Below are positions 1-7,598 of a DNA stretch of 45,369 bases, one piece after another. Location: assembly GCA_014860005.1 (NCBI GenBank), contig JACZKP010000190.1, positions 1 to 45,369 on the forward strand. The letters run 5' to 3'. A program made the position numbers and the translations under genes. A model generated the notes under the pieces. The model was not told the DNA's origin, searched no databases, and worked only from the letters and a program-made list of their open reading frames with translations. The stretch comes from Verrucomicrobiota bacterium. Its GTDB lineage: Bacteria; Verrucomicrobiota; Verrucomicrobiae; Limisphaerales; UBA11358. The number at the start of each line of letters is the position of its first letter. Position 1 is the first letter of the stretch.

Positions 1-386
1 CGTCCTTCATCGACCTCCAGGACACCAAGGACTACCTTACGCTGCACCCGCTGAACAACAAGCCCTACTACCTCGGCGTCTTCCTCACCGGCGCCTACCA
101 GGACATCATGGGCGACCTGCACAATCTCTTCGGGCGGGTCAACGAAGTGCATGTCTTCCTCGACCCTGACGAGCCTACCGGTTATTATATCGAGGAAATC
201 ATCGAAGGCTCGACCATCGTGCAGACTTTGGCTTCGGTGCAATACGACGAGAACGAATTAAAACGACAGATGAAGGCGCAGATTGACGAAGCCATCAAAT
301 CGGATCGCATGAAGCCTTCCGAGGGGATGCGCCTGCTCGACGAGTACGAACGCGGGCTGAAGTCGTACACTTATTTGAGCTTCTAG
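1..386 (+). CDS. speA: Biosynthetic arginine decarboxylase, C-terminal part (partial)
   Basis: The reading frame is open from the first bases of the window (first full codon at base 3) and ends with TAG at 384-386, so about 127 C-terminal residues are visible. They contain GAYQDIMGDLHNLFGRVNEV and, a little later, GYYIEEIIEG, which are hallmarks of the C-terminal domain of the PLP-dependent, Mg-requiring arginine decarboxylase SpeA (about 630-660 residues). SpeA converts arginine to agmatine, the first step of the agmatine route to putrescine and polyamines, in the cytoplasm. The catalytic lysine and barrel domain lie upstream of the window. The match to the family is clear; only the N-terminus is missing. 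Confidence 0.93.
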   Translation, partial: SFIDLQDTKDYLTLHPLNNKPYYLGVFLTGAYQDIMGDLHNLFGRVNEVHVFLDPDEPTGYYIEEIIEGSTIVQTLASVQYDENELKRQMKAQIDEAIKSDRMKPSEGMRLLDEYERGLKSYTYLSF

Positions 387-396
387 CTCCGCCCCG

Positions 397-1176
397 ATGA
401 GAATGGAAGATGGCGCCCGGAATATAAGCAACCCGCAGGATGAACCGCTCGTTCTTCAGAATCCCCCATCCACCGATTCTGCGGCCCGGCACCTTTCGGA
501 TTCCGTCCCCCAGCCGGAATTGCTTCGCTCGTTAGGCCGGTTGGTGCGCGGATTATCCGCGCTGTTCTGGGGATTGCCCGCCGCACTGATCGTTTGTGTG
601 GGCATTGCCAGTGCCGGCTGGTTCAGAAGTTTTGGCGTGCTGCCTCCGCTCGCGGCCACCGGCCTGCTGCTCTTCGGCTTGTGGCAGATTGGCGATTTTC
701 AGAAACAGGAGCGCCCCTGGCGCAGCGCGCTGGACCGCACCCGGCTGGTCGCGCTCATCAATTGCGGCCTCTGCCCGTTTGTCTTCTGGTGGCATCGCAT
801 CCCCGATCATCCCTTCTTCACCGTGGCCGTTGCGATGCTGGCGTTGTCCGGCCTGCTGTTCCTGTTCAATTTGAATCTCGCGCTGGCGCGGCTGGGCGCC
901 ATGTTGCCCGACGAAACGCTGCGCCAGGAAACACGCCAGTTCACCGCCGTGAATCGCGGCCTGCTCGTGGCGATGTTGCTACTTGTGGCCCTCTCGCTCC
1001 TGCTCGCGCGCCTGCCCGGATTGCCGCCGGAGGTGGTCGCCATGATTCAGTTAGTCAATCAGACCGGTTTCTGGTCCTTCGTCCTGCTTGTGCTGCTGCC
1101 GCTCTCGCTGACCATGGCCATGATCTGGAAGACCAAGGAAGTCATCCTTGCCAGCGTGTTCGACGCGCGGCGCTGA
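397..1176 (+). CDS. Multi-pass membrane protein of unknown function
   Basis: This 259-residue protein starts 10 bases after speA, so it is probably co-transcribed with it. A polar N-terminal stretch of about 45 residues is followed by about six hydrophobic segments (roughly residues 50-72, 76-96, 115-133, 140-165, 188-206 and 224-245), ending with a short basic tail. I see no motif of a known transporter or enzyme family. The N-terminal segment has no cleavable signal peptide. A second ATG two codons downstream is an alternative start. The function is unknown; the context with arginine decarboxylase is not informative enough to assign one. Confidence 0.7.
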   Translation: MRMEDGARNISNPQDEPLVLQNPPSTDSAARHLSDSVPQPELLRSLGRLVRGLSALFWGLPAALIVCVGIASAGWFRSFGVLPPLAATGLLLFGLWQIGDFQKQERPWRSALDRTRLVALINCGLCPFVFWWHRIPDHPFFTVAVAMLALSGLLFLFNLNLALARLGAMLPDETLRQETRQFTAVNRGLLVAMLLLVALSLLLARLPGLPPEVVAMIQLVNQTGFWSFVLLVLLPLSLTMAMIWKTKEVILASVFDARR

Positions 1177-1216
1177 AATCCCCGCGTCAGGTCCGTCGTT
1201 GTTCAACCAAGCCTCT

Positions 1217-2290
1217 CTATGCGGTTACTTCAACCGCTGAATTGCGTCCGGTCAGCCGCTCATACCCCCACCGCAACATTCGCTCGGTGGTTTCCCAACT
1301 CACGCACGCGTCGGTGATGGACACGCCGTATTGCAGTTCGGGGACCGGTTTGGGGAACGGCTGGTTGCCCTCGTGCAGGTTGCTCTCGATCATCACGCCA
1401 ATGAGCGAACGGGTGCCGCCGAGGCGTTGCTCAATCACGCTGCGCCATACGTCTTCCTGTCGCGCGAACTGCTTCGCGGAATTAGCATGGCTGCAATCCA
1501 CCATGAGCACGGGCGGCAGGTTGGATTGCTTCAAGACGGCCTCCGCGTCGCTAATGCTTTCGGCGTCGTAATTGGTGCGCGCCCGGCCGCCGCGCAGGAC
1601 AATGTGACCATCCGGATTGCCGTTCGTGCGCACGATGCTCGTCACGCCGTCCTGGTCAATGCCCAGAAAACTGTGCGGGTGCCGCGCGGCACCCATGGCG
1701 TCAATGGCGATTTGCAGGCTGCCGTCCGTGGCGTTCTTGTAGCCGATGGGCATCGAGAGGCCGCTGGCCATTTCGCGGTGCGTCTGGGATTCGGTCGTGC
1801 GCGCGCCAATGGCCGCCCATGTAACGAGGTCCGCGATGTATTGCGGTACGATGGGATCAAGAAACTCCGTGGCCGTCGGCAAACCGATGCCCGTAATTTC
1901 CACCAGCAAACGGCGCGCAATTTTCAATCCGGCCTCGATGTCCTGCGAGCCGTCCAGGTGCGGGTCGTTGACCAGGCCCTTCCAGCCGATGGTGGTGCGT
2001 GGCTTCTCGAAATAGACACGCATGACGATTTCCATTTGATCGGCAAACTCGCGGCGTAGCGCGTTGAGCCGCGTGGCGTATTCCCGGGCGGCCTGTTCGT
2101 CGTGAATCGAGCACGGACCCACTACAACCAGCAAACGGGGATCGTCCTGCCGCAGGATGCGGATGACGCGTTCGCGGCTTCGCGCCACAGTGGCGCTGGC
2201 TGCTTCGCTGGTCGGAAATTCGGCCTTCACCGCGCGCGGCGTCGAGAGCCGCACCATTTCGCGGACGTGCAGGTCTTGCGTTTTGAACAT
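1217..2290 (-). CDS. 3-deoxy-7-phosphoheptulonate synthase, class I (AroF/G/H type)
   Basis: This 357-residue enzyme condenses phosphoenolpyruvate and erythrose 4-phosphate to DAHP, the first step of the shikimate pathway to aromatic amino acids. Its length equals that of E. coli AroF/AroG/AroH (348-356 residues). Visible family motifs are VVGPCSIHD, with the metal-binding cysteine; [16 protein letters not shown], the PEP and phosphate site; [18 protein letters not shown]; and MVDCSHANS, with the metal-ligand histidine. The N-terminal arm used for feedback binding is present, so inhibition by an aromatic amino acid is likely, but I cannot tell which one. The gene is monocistronic and convergent with the membrane protein upstream in the window. 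Confidence 0.93.
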   Translation of the reverse strand: MFKTQDLHVREMVRLSTPRAVKAEFPTSEAASATVARSRERVIRILRQDDPRLLVVVGPCSIHDEQAAREYATRLNALRREFADQMEIVMRVYFEKPRTTIGWKGLVNDPHLDGSQDIEAGLKIARRLLVEITGIGLPTATEFLDPIVPQYIADLVTWAAIGARTTESQTHREMASGLSMPIGYKNATDGSLQIAIDAMGAARHPHSFLGIDQDGVTSIVRTNGNPDGHIVLRGGRARTNYDAESISDAEAVLKQSNLPPVLMVDCSHANSAKQFARQEDVWRSVIEQRLGGTRSLIGVMIESNLHEGNQPFPKPVPELQYGVSITDACVSWETTERMLRWGYERLTGRNSAVEVTA

Positions 2291-2297
2291 CGCGCCC

Positions 2298-2324
2298 AGT
2301 ATAGCGGGATTCGCTCAAATTCAA
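2298..2324 (-). promoter_or_regulatory. Possible sigma-70 promoter of the DAHP synthase gene
   Basis: On the minus strand TTGAAT (2324-2319) and TATACT (2303-2298) are separated by 15 bases, a little short of the optimum. The -10 element lies only 7 bases before the ATG, so a transcript from it would be leaderless. No Shine-Dalgarno sequence is visible, which agrees with that. This is a motif match only. Confidence 0.35.
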
Positions 2325-2507
2325 GCTAGGAAAGCAAGGGGAGAAGTAATGCCTCACTAATCCCCGGCCTTAACTGGATTGGCGGGGCTGGTTTGCTTCC
2401 ATGGCAAGTATGTATGGGAGCATATTTACGCAGTTCACTGGTCCCCGAATCGAATGGATTGGTCGAATTTGCTGACATTAGAGAAGATGCAGCAAACCGG
2501 GAAGGTC

Positions 2508-2533
2508 GCGCATATCGGATGCGCATATCGGAT
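2508..2533. repeat. Perfect 13-bp tandem repeat upstream of the serine hydrolase gene
   Basis: The unit GCGCATATCGGAT occurs twice head to tail (2508-2520 and 2521-2533), 39 bases before the chosen ATG at 2573. It could be two operator half-sites or a recent slippage duplication. The rest of the 282-base gap 2291-2572 shows nothing else that I recognise. Confidence 0.7.
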
Positions 2534-2572
2534 TGCATCATTCTGCTATTTCAGGCTCAATCCTGCCTGCCT

Positions 2573-3985
2573 ATGAAATCCCTGTTTGCTTGTTTCGTCT
2601 TCGTGACTGCCTGCTGGGTCGGCAGCCTGCAATTGCCCGCGCAAACCCCGGCGGCATTGCCCGACAGTTTCGATATTCAGGCGATTGATACGTTCCTCGC
2701 GCAAACCCTCCAGCAGAAGGGCCAGCCGGGGTTCTCGGTTGCCATTGTGAAGAATGGGGAGGTCGTGCTGGCGAAAGGATACGGCAAGCGCTCGCTCGAA
2801 GATGGCCGACCGGTTGAAACTGACACGCTGTTCGCCATCGGGTCGGTGAGCAAACAGTTCACCTGCGCCGCTATTTTGCTGCTGGCCGAAGACGGCAAAC
2901 TGTCGGTCCACGACAAGGTCGCCAAGTATTATCCCGATCTGACGCGCGCCAACGACATCACTTTGCTCGACTTGATGAACCATGTTTCCGGCATTCCGGA
3001 TTACTACCCGCTCGATTTTGTGGATCGTCGGATGCGGCAACCGATTGATCCGGATGCACTGCTTCGCCGGTACGCGGGCGGAAAACTCGATTTTGAACCG
3101 GGGAGTAAATACTCCTACAGCAACACCGGTTACATCCTGCTCGGTCGCGTGGTGGAAAAGGTCGGTGGAAAACCGTTCGGCGAATTTCTGGCGGAACGCC
3201 TCTTCAAACCGCTCGGCATGAATCATACCGTTCACGAGCCGGAGTTGTCCGATCCACGCCTCGCGCGCGGCTACACCATCTTTGCCCTCGGCGCATCGGA
3301 ATACACGGACCCTGAAGCGAGCGGTTGGATCGGCGCGGCGGGAGGTATTTATTCCACCCCTTCCGATCTGGCGAAGTGGAATCTGGCCCTGATCGGCGGC
3401 AAAGTGCTCAAGCCCGAATCCTACGCGTTGATGACTTCGCCGCGGAATCTGGCCGGTGGCAAAGTCTCGGAGTACGGTTGCGGCCTCGGCGTCCGGATGC
3501 AGAGCAATCGCCAGGTGCTCACGCACGGCGGCGCCGTCAGCGGCTTTGTGACGTTCAACGGCACGGTGCCCTCCACGCGTTCCTCGCTCACCCTGATGTG
3601 CAATCAGGACGCCGGTTCAGGTCCGCTGGCAGGGCAGATTTTTTCCCTGCTCCTGAAAGAACCGTCGAACGTTCCCACCATTCGCGGCCTCTCGACTGCG
3701 GATGCGGTGAAGCGCGCGTTCGCGGGTTTCCAAAAAGGCCGTGTCAACCGGAGCGAGTTTAGCGAGGAATTCAATCATTACCTCACCGACACCAAACTCG
3801 CGGGCGCCGCGAAGCGCCTCAAAGGCTACGGCAAGCCGCAGAAAGTGGAAGTCCTCAGCACAAATGAACGCGGCGGCATGGAAGTCACGACCAGCCGGCT
3901 GACCTTCAAAAAGGGAACTCTCCAGGCTTTGATGTATCGGATGCCGGACGGCACGATTGAGCAGTTCTTCATTTATCCGGATTGA
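2573..3985 (+). CDS. Secreted serine hydrolase of the beta-lactamase / penicillin-binding (class C) family
   Basis: The ATG at 2573 is preferred over an in-frame start 180 bases upstream because it opens directly into a signal peptide (residues 1-23, hydrophobic core followed by LPAQ). The mature protein of about 445 residues carries the three active-site motifs of the class C beta-lactamase / DD-peptidase / esterase fold: S91-V-S-K94 with the nucleophile serine, Y182-S-N, and H318-G-G. The last 110 residues form an extra domain after the catalytic fold. Such proteins act in the periplasm on peptides, peptidoglycan or small esters; the true substrate cannot be read from sequence, and antibiotic resistance should not be assumed. 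Confidence 0.85.
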   Translation: MKSLFACFVFVTACWVGSLQLPAQTPAALPDSFDIQAIDTFLAQTLQQKGQPGFSVAIVKNGEVVLAKGYGKRSLEDGRPVETDTLFAIGSVSKQFTCAAILLLAEDGKLSVHDKVAKYYPDLTRANDITLLDLMNHVSGIPDYYPLDFVDRRMRQPIDPDALLRRYAGGKLDFEPGSKYSYSNTGYILLGRVVEKVGGKPFGEFLAERLFKPLGMNHTVHEPELSDPRLARGYTIFALGASEYTDPEASGWIGAAGGIYSTPSDLAKWNLALIGGKVLKPESYALMTSPRNLAGGKVSEYGCGLGVRMQSNRQVLTHGGAVSGFVTFNGTVPSTRSSLTLMCNQDAGSGPLAGQIFSLLLKEPSNVPTIRGLSTADAVKRAFAGFQKGRVNRSEFSEEFNHYLTDTKLAGAAKRLKGYGKPQKVEVLSTNERGGMEVTTSRLTFKKGTLQALMYRMPDGTIEQFFIYPD

Positions 3986-4039
3986 GAACGTGGGCGGTGC
4001 GAATACTCACGACCCGCACGAATCCAAACGTCGAGCGGA

Positions 4040-5386
4040 TCATCCCCGCACGCGGATTACCGGCTCAACCATCGGCCCTTCCAGAAAACGCGCCGGATTC
4101 GGGTCCGCCAGCCAGCCGGCCAGCGTCTTGAAGGTAGCGGCGTAAGTTTGCAAGGTCTGTTCGGTGGAAGCGACATCGTGCGCCGCGCTCAAGTTGTGAG
4201 TGGTCAGTTGCAGGAGGCCGCGCTTGACGACTTCCTGCTGCCACAGACTGCGTTCGAGGAAGCTGTCCTCGCCCGCCGCGTCGCGGAATCTCAAAAGCGA
4301 CCAGGCCGGGAAGCCTACGCACTCGAAACGCGGATGCAGCCCTGCCTGCTTTGCCAAGGCGTTGAAGCCGTCCTGCAAGCGTCGTCCGTTGGCCTCGATT
4401 CGCGCCAAGGCATCTGTTTGCTCAAGCACGTCCAGCACCTTCATGGCGGCCGCCATGGCCCCCACGTCGCCGCCGAAGGTGAAGCTGAAAAAGATTTCGG
4501 TGAAGACCTGCATCACCTCGGACCGGCCCAGGACGCAGGCGATGGGGAAGCCGTTGCCCATCGCTTTTCCGAAACACGCCAGGTCCGGCGTCACCCCGAG
4601 GCGTTTCTGCGCCCCGCCCAGGCCCAGATGGAAGCCGGTGCAGATTTCGTCGAAAATCAACAGTGCATCGTGCTGGTGCGCGAGGTCTTTGACTCCTTGG
4701 AGGTATCCCGGTTCAGGCATGGTGAAGTTCACTGGCTCCATGATGACGGCGGCGAACTCGCCGTTGTGTTGCGCCAGCAAGTTCGCCAGTGCTGGCAAAT
4801 CGTTGTAGGGGAACGGGTGCGTCAATGCGCGGACCGCGCCGGGCACGCCGCGATGGCGAGTGGTTGAGCCGATGTACCAATCCTGCCAGCCGTGATAACC
4901 GCAGCAGGCGATCCGCTCGCGGCCCGTATAGGCGCGCGCGACGCGCACGGCTCCGGCGGTGGCATCCGAACCGTTCTTACCGAACCGGACCATTTCAGCA
5001 CAAGGAACGAGGCGCTGCAGCCGTTCAGCGAGCCGCACCTCGACGGGATGGGGCAGGGAAAAACTGTGGCCACGCGCGATCTGCGCCGCGACGGCTGCGT
5101 TCACCTCGTCATGGGCGTATCCGAGGATGTTCGGGAGCAGGCCCTGGACGTAATCAATGTATTCGTTGCCGTCCACGTCCCAGACGCGGCAGCCCTTGCC
5201 ACGTTCGAGGAAGACGGGCGAAACGCCGCGAACATACTGGTTGAAACCTTTGCTGAAGGTCTGGGTGCAACCCGGAACCACCTTCTGCGCGCGGCCCAGC
5301 CACGCCTCGGATTGCGTCAGCGTTCGCTTGGGCGCCGGGCCGGCAACAGCCCGTTGGTAGAGCGACGTGTAGTAGCGTTCGTCCAT
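4040..5386 (-). CDS. Class III aminotransferase, glutamate-1-semialdehyde aminomutase-like
   Basis: This is a 448-residue PLP enzyme. FDEICTGFHLG holds the cofactor-binding aspartate and CFGKAMGNGFPIA the Schiff-base lysine, both as in glutamate-1-semialdehyde 2,1-aminomutases and related aminotransferases; KNGSDATAGAVRVARAYTGR is also typical of this branch. Length and the N-terminal extension fit the wider class III group better than a classical HemL (about 425 residues). Since it is not next to haem genes and follows an unknown acidic protein by only 10 bases, a role in sugar or secondary amine metabolism is as likely as one in tetrapyrrole synthesis. The family is certain, the substrate is not. 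Confidence 0.85.
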   Translation of the reverse strand: MDERYYTSLYQRAVAGPAPKRTLTQSEAWLGRAQKVVPGCTQTFSKGFNQYVRGVSPVFLERGKGCRVWDVDGNEYIDYVQGLLPNILGYAHDEVNAAVAAQIARGHSFSLPHPVEVRLAERLQRLVPCAEMVRFGKNGSDATAGAVRVARAYTGRERIACCGYHGWQDWYIGSTTRHRGVPGAVRALTHPFPYNDLPALANLLAQHNGEFAAVIMEPVNFTMPEPGYLQGVKDLAHQHDALLIFDEICTGFHLGLGGAQKRLGVTPDLACFGKAMGNGFPIACVLGRSEVMQVFTEIFFSFTFGGDVGAMAAAMKVLDVLEQTDALARIEANGRRLQDGFNALAKQAGLHPRFECVGFPAWSLLRFRDAAGEDSFLERSLWQQEVVKRGLLQLTTHNLSAAHDVASTEQTLQTYAATFKTLAGWLADPNPARFLEGPMVEPVIRVRG

Positions 5387-5396
5387 GAATCCGAAC

Positions 5397-6587
5397 TCAT
5401 CCCCGCCCGCGAAATTCGTCCATCAACTTCAGGATGCCTTCGCGGATTTCAAACAACTCCTGCCGCGCCTCCGCAATCATTATCGCCGGCAACAGTTGCT
5501 TCGGGGAAACAGCCTCCAGCCCGGCCTGGGATTTGTGCAGGTGATCCAGCGCGCGCTTCAGATACGCCACGGTGAAGGCATCGTCCGCGTAGCCGCGTCC
5601 CTCAGCCAAACCTTCCAGCGCGCCGGCCAGTTTCACGCTGGTGGTCTGGAACTCGAAGAGGAACTGCCCCAAATCTTTGTCGTCTGAATTCTCGAGCCCC
5701 AGGTCATCGGCCTGATGCCAGAATCGCATCGCGCTCTCAAAGCAACGATGCTGCAACGGATGCCGAAGGTCGCCGTCGTCCGTCCGAATCCAGTCAATCC
5801 CTTCGCGGTCCGGCTCCGGCTCGGGCGGTGGCTCGTTGGCGGCAGCTTCGCAAATCGCGTTGATCTCCTCGATGGACATCCGCTCATCAACATCGTCCTC
5901 GGTATCCCAGCCCATTTCCTTGGCGATCTTCTCCTCAGCCTCTTCGGAATCTCCGTACTTCTCCAGCAGTTCCATGTATTTGGTCGTGCGCGCGTCGGAT
6001 TCCTTCATGAACTTCTCGTAATCGTGCTCGTCCCACTCCTGCTCCGGGTCCTTCTGGCCGCGCTGTTGTTGTTCAATCGCTGCACTGAGTTTCTGCATGA
6101 AATCGTCCATGCCGGCGGCGGCTTGTTGCGCGCGCGCGGCATCTTCCGCCGGTGTCATCCGCCACTCGGGCGCGGAGATCGTGAGTTTGTAGTCTGCGCT
6201 CTCGACCACAACCCGTCCGTTCGCCTCGCTGAACCATTCGAGGTAAAGGGAATTGGCCATGTGCTCCGGCGGCTTTTCCTTGCGGTGAATCATCTCGAGC
6301 GCTTCGGCCAGCGGCACATCGAATACCCGCACTTTCCGTGACGCCGTCAAGTCACCGATGCTGCCGCGCTGAATCGGATTGAGCGAATCGAGATGCTGAT
6401 GCGGAACACGCTTGCTCGGGTTCGCGAATGTGAGCAAACACCCGGCGAGATCGGGCCATGCGTTCCCCTTCAGTTCGAGCACGACGGGTTCAGCTCGGCC
6501 CTCGACCCAGATCTTGCCGCAGACGAATCCTTTGACGCGGTTGTCAATCTCCCCGCGCACCACGCTGTCATGAATCCGGAAAGCCAT
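5397..6587 (-). CDS. Acidic hypothetical protein
   Basis: This 396-residue soluble protein has no signal peptide and no membrane segment. The N-terminal 160 residues look like a small beta-rich domain. They are followed by a strongly acidic, helix-rich region (residues about 160-270, many D/E with a PPPEPEPD stretch) and a helical C-terminal domain of about 130 residues. I recognise no named family. Its stop lies 10 bases before the aminotransferase start on the same strand, so the two are probably one transcription unit. Its own 5' side (6588-6713) shows no clear regulatory motif. Confidence 0.72.
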   Translation of the reverse strand: MAFRIHDSVVRGEIDNRVKGFVCGKIWVEGRAEPVVLELKGNAWPDLAGCLLTFANPSKRVPHQHLDSLNPIQRGSIGDLTASRKVRVFDVPLAEALEMIHRKEKPPEHMANSLYLEWFSEANGRVVVESADYKLTISAPEWRMTPAEDAARAQQAAAGMDDFMQKLSAAIEQQQRGQKDPEQEWDEHDYEKFMKESDARTTKYMELLEKYGDSEEAEEKIAKEMGWDTEDDVDERMSIEEINAICEAAANEPPPEPEPDREGIDWIRTDDGDLRHPLQHRCFESAMRFWHQADDLGLENSDDKDLGQFLFEFQTTSVKLAGALEGLAEGRGYADDAFTVAYLKRALDHLHKSQAGLEAVSPKQLLPAIMIAEARQELFEIREGILKLMDEFRGRG

Positions 6588-6713
6588 GCGCGCAGCATAA
6601 ATGCATTGCCATTATCCGGCAAAAGAGTTTTGTCCTCAGGCGGTTTCTATGGGGCGCTGCTTTCGTTACGCCAAGGACGGTAGTGTGCCGGCGGGTGCGG
6701 GCCGGTCGCGGCG

Positions 6714-7508
6714 TCAAACGGCCACCCGTGCCTTGATGGCGGGATACGGGTCGTAGCCGGCCAATGCAAAATCCTCGAAGCAGAATTCGTGTAGGTTGCT
6801 GACGGCAGGGTTCAGCTTCAAGTGCGGCAAAGGGCGCGGGGTGCGCGTGAGTTGCAGTTTTGCCTGCTCGAGGTGGTTCGCGTAGAGATGCAGGTCGCCA
6901 AAGGTGTGAACGAAATCACCGGGCTTGAGGCCGCACACCTGCGCGACCATCAGCGTGAGCAAAGCATAACTGGCGATGTTGAAGGGCACGCCGAGGAAGA
7001 TGTCCGCACTGCGTTGGTAAAGTTGGCAGCTCAAGGCGCCTTCCTGCACATAGAACTGAAACAGCGTATGACAGGGCGGCAGGGCCATGGTTTCGATCTC
7101 CCCGGGATTCCACGCGGTGACGATGAGCCGGCGGCTGTCGGGGTTCTGTTTAATCTGCGCGATCAGGTTGTGAATCTGGTTGATCGAGCGGCCATCGGCG
7201 GTGCGCCAGTCGGTCCATTGCGCGCCATACACGCGGCCCAGTTCGCCGTTCGCGTCGGCCCACTCGTCCCAGATCGTTACGCCGCGTTCGTTCAGATACC
7301 GGACGTTCGTGTCGCCGCGGAGGAACCAAAGCAGTTCGTGGATGATGGATTTGAGATGAACCTTCTTCGTCGTGATTAGCGGAAAGCCTTCGGCCAGCGG
7401 AAACCGTGCTTGCGCGCCGAACACGGAATACGTGCCCGTGCCAGTGCGGTCAGCTTTGAATTTGCCGTGCCCCATGACCTGTCGGAGCAAATCGAGATAC
7501 TGAGTCAT
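6714..7508 (-). CDS. thyA: Thymidylate synthase
   Basis: The enzyme methylates dUMP to dTMP with methylene-tetrahydrofolate. Starting at ATG 7508 gives 264 residues, exactly the length of E. coli ThyA, and the sequence aligns end to end: DRTGTGT near the N-terminus, [14 protein letters not shown], the catalytic cysteine in [11 protein letters not shown] (position 146), [19 protein letters not shown] and the C-terminal IKARVAV. An in-frame extension of 13 residues upstream is encoded by a dispersed repeat and is rejected. No strong ribosome binding site is seen before this ATG. The neighbours are functionally unrelated. Confidence 0.95.
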   Translation of the reverse strand: MTQYLDLLRQVMGHGKFKADRTGTGTYSVFGAQARFPLAEGFPLITTKKVHLKSIIHELLWFLRGDTNVRYLNERGVTIWDEWADANGELGRVYGAQWTDWRTADGRSINQIHNLIAQIKQNPDSRRLIVTAWNPGEIETMALPPCHTLFQFYVQEGALSCQLYQRSADIFLGVPFNIASYALLTLMVAQVCGLKPGDFVHTFGDLHLYANHLEQAKLQLTRTPRPLPHLKLNPAVSNLHEFCFEDFALAGYDPYPAIKARVAV

Positions 7509-7525
7509 GCCGGGGAAGATGTTTA

Positions 7526-7557
7526 CCGCGAAAAACACGAAACACACGAAAGAAAAC
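7526..7557. repeat. Short dispersed-type repeat with ACACGAA units upstream of thyA
   Basis: The stretch reads CCGCGAAAAACACGAA then ACACACGAAAGAAAA, with the unit ACACGAA doubled. On the minus strand this is a TTTCGTG-type repeat lying just upstream of thyA. It accounts for the spurious in-frame N-terminal extension of thyA. Confidence 0.45.
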
Positions 7558-7598
7558 TATCCCATGCCCCTGCCACCCGTGGGACGATAGACGCATCC

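Noticed and set aside
2573..3985. Calling the serine hydrolase an antibiotic-resistance beta-lactamase
   Set aside because: SVSK, YSN and HGG define the fold, not the substrate; most environmental members are esterases or peptidases, and there is an extra C-terminal domain.
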